A stretch of DNA of 12,447 nucleotides, from positions 1-12,447 of the forward strand of contig RKRZ01000059.1 of the NCBI GenBank assembly GCA_007571105.1. The letters are read 5' to 3'. This stretch comes from Gammaproteobacteria bacterium (lineage in GTDB: Bacteria; Pseudomonadota; Gammaproteobacteria; Poriferisulfidales; Poriferisulfidaceae). This document shows, piece by piece, positions 7,313 to 12,447 of the stretch. How positions within the stretch are numbered: position 1 is the stretch's first letter; every line of letters begins with the position of its first letter. The notes beneath the pieces were generated by a model. The model had not been told where the DNA came from, did not search any database, and saw nothing but the letters and a program-made list of their open reading frames with translations. The position numbers and the translations under genes are program-made.

Positions 7313-8130
7313 GCGAAGAAAGTCGACCGAAAATTTCGCACACCCGAATTACTGGTGGGGCATGGCTGGGTGCGGTTCTGGTTCATGCCTTGATTGTGGT
7401 GGGATTGCAGTTCACCACGATGCCGGCGCAATCCAACATTGCGCCTTCTCCGACAATGGAGGCGGTCCGGATACAGGCTGCGGATGCGCGCGAGCTGCAG
7501 CGACGGCGGGACGCTTATCAACGTGCGCTTCGCGAAGCGGAAGCTGCCCGCGCTGAGGCCGAGCGCTTGGCGGCAGAGAAGAAGCGCAAGCAGGAAGAGA
7601 AGCGAAAAGCAGCGGCGGCAGAAAAGAAACGGAAGGCAGCCGAGAAACGCAAGCGCGAGGAGGAAAAGCGCAAGGCTGCGGAGGCAGAGAAGAAGCGAAA
7701 AGCGGAAGAGAAGCGCAGACGTGAGGCGGAGGCCAAACGCAAGGCCGCGGAAGCGGCGGCCAAGAAAGCCAAAGAGGAATTGGAGCGCGCTGAGAAAGCG
7801 GCCGCAGAGCGCAAACAGAAACAGCGTCTTGCCGAGCAGCGGGAAGCAGAATTCCGTGCGCGTCAAATGGATGCCTGGAGGATAGCCATTAAGGAGCGCA
7901 TTGAGCGCGTATGGATACAGCCTCCGACGGTTAGCCGCAAGTCGTGCGAGGTGGTGGTGTCGCAAAACGAAGAGGGCAAAGTGCTGTCGGCCAAGATTCG
8001 CGATTGCGATGCATCAGAAGCGTGGCAGGAATCGTTGCGCAGTGCGGTCATGAGGGCGAGCCCCTTGCCGGAAGCGCCGTCAGATATGTTCCGTAGTAAA
8101 GTGATTATGACCTTTTATCCCGGAGAGTAA
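7309..8130 (+). CDS. tolA: Tol-Pal system protein TolA
   Basis: Inner-membrane-anchored periplasmic rod of 273 aa, much shorter than E. coli TolA (421 aa). Domain I is a short N-terminus and one membrane helix (about 17-37) with His26 at the position contacting TolQR. Domain II (about 60-185) is a long charged helix; residues 88-168 consist almost only of Ala, Glu, Lys, Arg, Gln and Leu. Domain III (about 186-273) starts near MDAWRIAIKERIERVW and has the Cys213/Cys233 pair likely to form a disulfide. The family energises Pal and TolB at the outer membrane. The start is GTG, overlapping the tolR stop. Low-complexity domain II makes large spurious reading frames on the other strand. Confidence 0.94.
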   Translation: MSEESRPKISHTRITGGAWLGAVLVHALIVVGLQFTTMPAQSNIAPSPTMEAVRIQAADARELQRRRDAYQRALREAEAARAEAERLAAEKKRKQEEKRKAAAAEKKRKAAEKRKREEEKRKAAEAEKKRKAEEKRRREAEAKRKAAEAAAKKAKEELERAEKAAAERKQKQRLAEQREAEFRARQMDAWRIAIKERIERVWIQPPTVSRKSCEVVVSQNEEGKVLSAKIRDCDASEAWQESLRSAVMRASPLPEAPSDMFRSKVIMTFYPGE

Positions 8131-8136
8131 GCAGTG

Positions 8137-9426
8137 ATGCAACGAGGGACGGGACTGTGGCTCGGGCTGGCCACACTGATGTTGTGGCCGGGCATCGCGC
8201 TATCGGAAGAAGAGTTGCGCGTGGACATCCGGCAGGGCGTAATCTCGGGGATTCCGGTGGCGGTGGCGGCAGTCGGAGCGTCCTCACGGGAGGTGGTGGA
8301 AGTGGTGGCGGCAGATTTGTCACGAAGCGGAATGTTCCTGATGAAGGAACACGACTTGGAGGATCTCAAGAGTCTGGAGTCACGTCATTTTGATGCCGAG
8401 CAGTGGAGCGATACGGATGCCGAATATGTTATTGGTGCGCAGTTGCTGAAGACCGGGGAGGACCGAATCGAGGTGGCGTATCGGGTCTGGGATGTGTTAA
8501 CCGGAGAGGCGTTGCCGGGCAAGCGATTGGCCGGGCCTGCGCGATTGTGGCGCCGTTTGGCGCATCGGGTGGCCGACAGCGTGCATGAGGGCCTGACCGA
8601 TGTGCCGGGGGCTTTTGATACGCGGCTTGCCTATGTGCGTCGCGCCGGGCGCGGGCGCAATCTGAAATACTACCTGTACATCTCGGATGTCGACGGCCAC
8701 AACCCGGTCGCAATTCTGTCATCGCCAGAGCCATTGCTGTCGCCGGAGTGGTCGCCGGACGGGAAAAAACTTGCTTACGTGTCGTTGGAACGGGGACGCG
8801 GGCAGATTTATCTACAGGATATCCGGCAGGGAACTCGTCGGCCGTTGCCGCGCAGGGGCATTGCATCCAATGCGCCGGCATTTTCTCCGGATGGCCGGAC
8901 CATGGCCATGACCATTAATGTCAAGGACAATCAGGAAATCTTCTTGTGCGATCTTGGGACGGGTGAACTGACGCGCATGACGCACCATCCCGGAATTGAC
9001 ACGGAACCGGCTTGGGAGCCGGATGGTCAGGCACTGGTTTTCACGTCGGACCGGGATGGAAATCCGCGCTTGTATCGACAACGCCTGGGAGAGAGGGAAC
9101 CGCAACTTCTGCCGATTCGAACCCGCTTCAGCGCTGCCGCGGCCATCTCCGCCAATGGGCGCTACGTGGCTTTTGTGCAGGCAGCCAAGGGGCGGTATAG
9201 TGTGGCCTTGCATGAGCCGGAAAGTGGCGCCTTGTATCCATTGTCTTCGGGCCGGCTGGACGAGAGTCCTTCATTTGCCCCAAACAGTCAAAGTTTGATC
9301 TATTCGAGCATGCAGGAAAACGGCGAGCAAGTCCTGATTGTGTCAAGTTACAATGGTATAATCCGGCAGCGTCTTGAGACGGTTCACAATAACATTCGCG
9401 AACCTGCATGGTCCCCCTATCGATAG
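8137..9426 (+). CDS. tolB: Tol-Pal system beta-propeller protein TolB
   Basis: Periplasmic protein of 429 aa that in known systems binds Pal and the TolA C-terminal domain. A Sec signal peptide is visible (MQRGTGLWLG followed by a hydrophobic core), with likely cleavage after ALS at residue 23. The N-terminal alpha/beta domain spans about 24-150. The C-terminal six-bladed propeller shows repeats such as PEWSPDGKKLAYVS, PAFSPDGRTMAM and PAWEPDGQALVFTSDRDG. GTG 8134 directly precedes ATG 8137; GGAGAG (8122-8127) fits either start (6 or 9 nt), and I prefer ATG. A perfect extended -10 box sits in the 3' end at 9354-9362. Confidence 0.95.
   Translation: MQRGTGLWLGLATLMLWPGIALSEEELRVDIRQGVISGIPVAVAAVGASSREVVEVVAADLSRSGMFLMKEHDLEDLKSLESRHFDAEQWSDTDAEYVIGAQLLKTGEDRIEVAYRVWDVLTGEALPGKRLAGPARLWRRLAHRVADSVHEGLTDVPGAFDTRLAYVRRAGRGRNLKYYLYISDVDGHNPVAILSSPEPLLSPEWSPDGKKLAYVSLERGRGQIYLQDIRQGTRRPLPRRGIASNAPAFSPDGRTMAMTINVKDNQEIFLCDLGTGELTRMTHHPGIDTEPAWEPDGQALVFTSDRDGNPRLYRQRLGEREPQLLPIRTRFSAAAAISANGRYVAFVQAAKGRYSVALHEPESGALYPLSSGRLDESPSFAPNSQSLIYSSMQENGEQVLIVSSYNGIIRQRLETVHNNIREPAWSPYR
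9334..9362 (+). promoter_or_regulatory. Putative internal promoter for pal within tolB
   Basis: A perfect extended -10 element, TGGTATAAT, lies at 9354-9362. At 17 nt upstream is CTGATT (9334-9339), only 3 of 6 to TTGACA, but extended -10 promoters tolerate weak -35 boxes. The start would be near 9369, giving a leader of about 74 nt to the pal ATG. It would allow Pal and CpoB to be made in excess of TolQRAB. Motif seen; function inferred. Confidence 0.5.
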
Positions 9427-9442
9427 CCAAAGGCGTGTCCAC

Positions 9443-10060
9443 ATGAAACGACGTTTGGGAGTGTCAATTGCCGCACCAGTTCTGTGGGGCATGGCGGCAC
9501 TGACGCTGATTGCATGTAGCGGGAGTGCGGAGAAAGAATCCGTTGATCCCATAGAAGATCTGGGGCTGCTGGACGAAGGCGCGGCTGTTGTGACCAGCGG
9601 CGTTGATGAAGAAGGCAACATCAGCGCGGAAGCCATCGAATCGGAACCGGCTCCCATTGAGGAAGAAGTAGAAGAGGTGAGTGATGCCGATGCCGGCGAA
9701 AGTGAAAGTGAAAGTGGCGTCATTGCGCCGCCCGCCATGATCATCTACTTTGGTTACGACGATGTTGTCGTGACTCCGAATTTCGTTGAAGTGGTCGATC
9801 GCGTTGTGGCGCGATTGACCGATAAACGGTCGTTGCGCATTCGCCTGGAAGGGCATGCCGATGAGCGGGGGACGCGGACCTACAATTTGGCGCTGGGTGA
9901 GCGTCGGGCACAGAGTGTTGTGGATATGATGCTGGAACGAGGGGTGTTGGCAGAGCAGATGAGTTGGGTCAGTTATGGGGAAGAGATTCCCGCTGTAGTT
10001 GGGCAGGATGAAGATGCTTGGGCGAAAAATCGCCGTGTCGAAATCATTTTAGAAGAGTGA
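9443..10060 (+). CDS. pal: Peptidoglycan-associated lipoprotein Pal
   Basis: Outer-membrane lipoprotein of 205 aa (E. coli preprotein 173). The lipobox LIAC places the lipidated Cys at residue 25, followed by Ser, which favours outer-membrane sorting. The OmpA-like peptidoglycan-binding domain starts near residue 99 (IIYFGYDD), with EGHADERGTRTYN and LGERRA, and ends NRRVEIILEE. Residues 26-99 form an unusually acidic linker, 23 Asp/Glu against one Lys by hand count, including ESESES from a GAAAGT triplicate (9698-9715). ATG 9443 was chosen because it starts a proper lipoprotein signal and has AAAGG (9429-9433) 9 nt upstream. Its stop overlaps the cpoB GTG (GTGA). Confidence 0.95.
   Translation: MKRRLGVSIAAPVLWGMAALTLIACSGSAEKESVDPIEDLGLLDEGAAVVTSGVDEEGNISAEAIESEPAPIEEEVEEVSDADAGESESESGVIAPPAMIIYFGYDDVVVTPNFVEVVDRVVARLTDKRSLRIRLEGHADERGTRTYNLALGERRAQSVVDMMLERGVLAEQMSWVSYGEEIPAVVGQDEDAWAKNRRVEIILEE
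9698..9715 (+). repeat. Tandem GAAAGT x3 in pal linker
   Basis: Three perfect copies of the hexamer GAAAGT encode Glu-Ser-Glu-Ser-Glu-Ser in the acidic linker of Pal. As the unit is two codons long, slippage would change linker length without a frameshift. Confidence 0.85.
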
Positions 10061-10950
10061 GTTTCTTTCAAAGTTCCTGGATCGCGGTGCGACGGAACGT
10101 ACTCGCGTGCGGGATTGCTTTATCTCTCTCAGTCTGTGTATTTGCGCAGGAAGAAGAGGGTGAGCAGCCGTTCCTCGAAGCTGAGCGACAACCTCTCCTA
10201 GAAGAAATGGAAGAGTATGGAGAGCCGGCGAGTTCCCTTTTGCAGAACGAATCCACGGAGTCCATTCCGGTGGCGGGAACTTCAGTGATGGCACCGGATT
10301 TCACGGGGATCCACGAACGTCTGGATGCCTTGGAAGCGGCGCTGCAGGCGTTGCGTCAAGAGGTTTTGCTCGCGCAAAGCCAAGTAATGAAGCAGCAGAG
10401 TGATCTGTCCGATCCAATGGAGTCGCAATCCGGAGGATTCCCCGAGACACCCAGCATTGACGAACTTGAGACAGTTACGGATATAGATGCGGAAGAAGAT
10501 TCAGCGGCGGAGGCCGTAGGGTTATCGGCACCAGAGGCGGAGAAGGTCTCGACCATTTACGATCCTGCAAAACAGTTGTTCAAGCAAGGCAAGACAGCGT
10601 TTCGAGATTTGGATTTTTATCTGGCGGCGCGCCATTTCTCGGAATTTCTCGAGAAATACCCGACTCATGATCGAGCTATGGATGCGCGTTATTGGCTGGG
10701 AGAGGTCGCATATGAGCAAGGAGACTTTCAAGCTGCAGTGAAATCCTTGGAGCAAGTCGCATCAGCGCCTGATAGCCCGCATCAACGAGTCGCGCAATTT
10801 AAAATGGGCTACGCCCTGTTTGAGCTCAAAGACTTTGAGAAAGCCAGAACCACATTGCTGGAAGTCCAGCAAGCATCTCCAGGGAGCAATTTGGCGCGCC
10901 TTGCGCAACTGCGGCTGGAGCGGCTGGAACGTTTGATTGGTGATGAGTGA
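10057..10950 (+). CDS. cpoB: Cell division coordinator CpoB (YbgF), TPR protein
   Basis: Periplasmic protein of about 297 aa. In E. coli CpoB it links Tol-Pal to the peptidoglycan synthase PBP1b during constriction. From the GTG at 10057 the order is a signal peptide (likely cut after VFA, residue 30), a very acidic stretch (31-80), a heptad coiled coil (about 84-115, HERLDALEAALQALRQEV) which trimerises in the family, an acidic low-complexity linker (116-165) and TPR repeats (about 170-275, with FLEKYP, ARYWLGEVAYEQGDF and FKMGYALFELKDF). The start is uncertain: GTG 10057 overlaps the pal stop, but GTG 10087 would give a more typical 20-residue signal peptide. The gene overlaps queE by 8 nt. 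Confidence 0.9.
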   Translation: MSFFQSSWIAVRRNVLACGIALSLSVCVFAQEEEGEQPFLEAERQPLLEEMEEYGEPASSLLQNESTESIPVAGTSVMAPDFTGIHERLDALEAALQALRQEVLLAQSQVMKQQSDLSDPMESQSGGFPETPSIDELETVTDIDAEEDSAAEAVGLSAPEAEKVSTIYDPAKQLFKQGKTAFRDLDFYLAARHFSEFLEKYPTHDRAMDARYWLGEVAYEQGDFQAAVKSLEQVASAPDSPHQRVAQFKMGYALFELKDFEKARTTLLEVQQASPGSNLARLAQLRLERLERLIGDE

Positions 10951-11584
10951 TACGCGCTTGCGCGTCACTGAAATCTTTTTTTCCGTTCAGGGCGAAGGGA
11001 GTTCAAGCGGACGTCCCTCTGCCTTTGTGCGTTTGACGGGGTGTCCCTTACGTTGCGGCTATTGCGATACCGAATATGCCTTTACCGAAGGCGAATGGAT
11101 GGAGCAGGAAGAGGTGTTGCAGGCTGTGGCGAAGCGTTCGGTGCGAGATGTTTGTGTGACCGGAGGGGAGCCTTTGGCGCAGAAGGCATGTCTGTCGCTG
11201 TTGCAAGTGTTGTGCGATCAGGGCTATGAAGTTACTCTGGAGACTAGCGGCGCGCTCAGTGTGAAGGAGGTCGATGCTCGGGTGTGCAAGGCCATGGACA
11301 TAAAGACGCCGGCAAGTGGAGAGGAGGCTCGTAACGACTGGAACAATCTGGAATATCTGCAGGAAACCGATTTGGTGAAGTTTGTGATTTGTTCCCGTGA
11401 AGACTACGAATGGGCGCGGGACCGGGTCAGAGAGCGGCAGTGGCCGTGCGAGGTGTACTTCTCGCCATCCTGGGAAGATCAGGATGTGGGGAGTTTGGGC
11501 GATTGGATTGTGGAGGACATGTTACCGGTGCGATTGCAGGTGCAGCTGCACAAAGTGCTGTGGGGAGATGTTCGTGGCCGCTAA
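10943..11584 (+). CDS. queE: 7-carboxy-7-deazaguanine synthase QueE
   Basis: Radical SAM enzyme of 213 aa (E. coli 223) that converts 6-carboxy-tetrahydropterin to 7-carboxy-7-deazaguanine on the path to preQ0 and queuosine. The [4Fe-4S] ligands are Cys34, Cys38 and Cys41 in CPLRCGYCDTEYAF, a CX3CX2C spacing. Other QueE signatures are EIFFSVQGEG (10-19) and VCVTGGEPLAQ. The preferred start is ATG 10943, giving MSDTRLRVTE; GTG and TTG codons lie directly upstream. It overlaps cpoB by 8 nt and queC by 11 nt. QueE beside QueC after cpoB is a common layout. queD and queF are not in the window. Confidence 0.94.
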   Translation: MSDTRLRVTEIFFSVQGEGSSSGRPSAFVRLTGCPLRCGYCDTEYAFTEGEWMEQEEVLQAVAKRSVRDVCVTGGEPLAQKACLSLLQVLCDQGYEVTLETSGALSVKEVDARVCKAMDIKTPASGEEARNDWNNLEYLQETDLVKFVICSREDYEWARDRVRERQWPCEVYFSPSWEDQDVGSLGDWIVEDMLPVRLQVQLHKVLWGDVRGR

Positions 11585-12251
11585 AGGCTGTGTGGTGTTG
11601 TTGTCTGGTGGGATGGATTCAGCGACAGCGCTGGTATGGACACAGGCGCAAGGCATGACACCGATTGCTCTGAGCATCTATTACGGACAGCGACATGGTG
11701 CGGAGTTGAATGCTGCGAGACAATTGGCTCAAGCCGCTGGGTGTGAGCATGTAGAGATGGAACTGCCTTTAGGCCAGTTCGGGGCTTCTGCCTTGACGGA
11801 TTCCTCTATTGATATGCCGCAGGAACCGGACTCGGGTATTCCCGTAACCTATGTGCCGGCACGCAACACGGTGTTCCTCTCCATTGCGCTGGCGCTGGCG
11901 GAGTCGCGAGGCGTCCATGATTTGTGTCTCGGTGTCAATGCTGTGGATTATTCGGGATATCCAGATTGCCGGGGAGAATTCATTGAGGCGTTTGAACGCA
12001 TGGCGAATCTGGCGACGCGCGAAGGAGTGGAAGGACGACCTTTTCGGATTCACACACCTTTGCTGGATTGGCCAAAAGAACGAATCATTCAGGAGGGGAT
12101 TCGTCTGGGTGTGGATTATTCGATGACGGTGTCTTGCTATCAGGCGGATGAGGAAGGTCGGGCGTGTGGATGTTGTGAGGCGTGCCGCTTGCGGCGCGAA
12201 GGTTTTGAAAAGGCGCAAATAGAAGATGCTACACGCTATATTGTCCTCTAG
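11574..12251 (+). CDS. queC: 7-cyano-7-deazaguanine (preQ0) synthase QueC
   Basis: ATP-dependent enzyme of 225 aa (E. coli 231) that turns the QueE product into preQ0 with ammonia. The PP-loop ATP-binding motif SGGMDS is at residues 11-16, followed by SIYYGQRHGAEL and VPARNTVFLSIALALAE. The C-terminal zinc site has Cys188 (SCYQ) plus Cys198, Cys201 and Cys204 in CGCCEAC, with an extra Cys200. The GTG start was chosen because GGGGAG (11562-11567) is 6 nt upstream; ATG 11568 directly abuts that site and is the alternative. The gene overlaps queE by 11 nt and appears to end the conserved cluster. Confidence 0.95.
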   Translation: MAAKGCVVLLSGGMDSATALVWTQAQGMTPIALSIYYGQRHGAELNAARQLAQAAGCEHVEMELPLGQFGASALTDSSIDMPQEPDSGIPVTYVPARNTVFLSIALALAESRGVHDLCLGVNAVDYSGYPDCRGEFIEAFERMANLATREGVEGRPFRIHTPLLDWPKERIIQEGIRLGVDYSMTVSCYQADEEGRACGCCEACRLRREGFEKAQIEDATRYIVL

Positions 12252-12266
12252 CTTTGAATAGCCAAT

Positions 12267-12447
12267 ATGATGGATAACACGCAATTAAATAAAGCCAAAG
12301 AACACCTAGGTGAAGTCATAGAGCGCCTTTTTGAGGCTCAAACGGCTTCTGGTTCTATGTATATTCGCCACCTCGTTCTTACGAATGGCGGTGCTTTGGC
12401 AGCTACCATTGGTGCTAGAGCTGTGATGGCATCTGAGGCTATGGACG
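12267..12447 (+). CDS. Hypothetical protein, N-terminal part, cut by window end
   Basis: An open frame of 60 codons runs off the window, starting ATGATG at 12267/12270. An in-frame TGA at 12255 rules out a longer start. I do not recognise it. It begins MDNTQLNKAKEHLGEVIERL, a likely amphipathic helix, followed by a small hydrophobic stretch around LVLTNGGALAATIGA that could be part of a membrane segment. It lies 15 nt after queC with no clear Shine-Dalgarno or strong promoter. TATATT (12237-12242) has no matching -35 at the right spacing. The region 12251-12447 is about 46% GC by hand count (91 of 197), lower than the genes before it look. Confidence 0.55.
   Translation, partial: MMDNTQLNKAKEHLGEVIERLFEAQTASGSMYIRHLVLTNGGALAATIGARAVMASEAMD

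Noticed and set aside
7219..7965. 248-codon Leu/Phe-rich frame on the - strand opposite tolA, which looks like a membrane protein
   Set aside because: The hydrophobic look is the direct complement of the Lys/Glu/Ala codons of TolA domain II (AAG and GAG read backwards as CTT and CTC).
8105..8323. Small Pro-rich frames on the - strand at the start of tolB
   Set aside because: Complement of Gly-, Val- and Arg-rich tolB codons; no start site or motif.
9173..9201. Second possible promoter in tolB (TTGTGC with TATAGT, 17-nt spacer)
   Set aside because: The -35 matches only 3 of 6 and there is no extended -10. It is far from pal and weaker than the site at 9354-9362.
10099..10110. Lipobox-like V-L-A-C in the CpoB signal peptide
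   Set aside because: The Cys lies before the hydrophobic core rather than after it, so lipidation there is unlikely; a signal peptidase I site after VFA fits better.
12236..12262. GCTAT/ATAGC stem at the end of queC as a terminator
   Set aside because: Only 5 bp with a 17-nt loop and no T-run.

Overview
The window is a block of conserved housekeeping genes from a gammaproteobacterium, all on the + strand. The order aspS-nudB-yebC-ruvC-ruvA-ruvB-ybgC-tolQ-tolR-tolA-tolB-pal-cpoB-queE-queC is the classic arrangement seen in many non-enteric gammaproteobacteria. The base composition is moderately GC-rich by eye and the proteins are diverged from Escherichia coli. I cannot name a genus. No RNA genes, insertion sequences, CRISPR arrays or convincing rho-independent terminators were found.

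Region 1 (1-506) holds erpA, an iron-sulfur carrier, behind a good sigma70 promoter. A near-perfect 22-bp palindrome covers the -10 box and the likely transcription start. Region 2 (507-2915) has aspS and nudB. The AspRS carries the residues linked to non-discriminating enzymes, which suggests that Asn-tRNA is made by transamidation. Region 3 (2948-5797) has yebC and the complete ruvC-ruvA-ruvB Holliday-junction resolvasome. Region 4 (5794-10950) is the complete Tol-Pal envelope system: ybgC, tolQ, tolR, tolA, tolB, pal and cpoB. TolQRA form the inner-membrane motor, TolB and Pal the periplasmic and outer-membrane partners, and CpoB links the system to peptidoglycan synthesis. Region 5 (10943-12251) has queE and queC for 7-deazaguanine (preQ0/queuosine) synthesis. 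Region 6 (12252-12447) starts a truncated, more AT-rich gene of unknown function and may mark the end of the conserved block.

Most junctions from aspS to queC overlap (ATGA or GTGA, or 8-11 nt) or lie within 35 nt. This points to a long, translationally coupled operon. A perfect extended -10 box (TGGTATAAT) inside the 3' end of tolB suggests a second promoter for pal and the genes after it.

I did not find a clearly new biological system. The observations most worth checking are the erpA palindrome, the AspRS specificity signature, the intra-tolB promoter, and the compositional change with an unknown ORF after queC.
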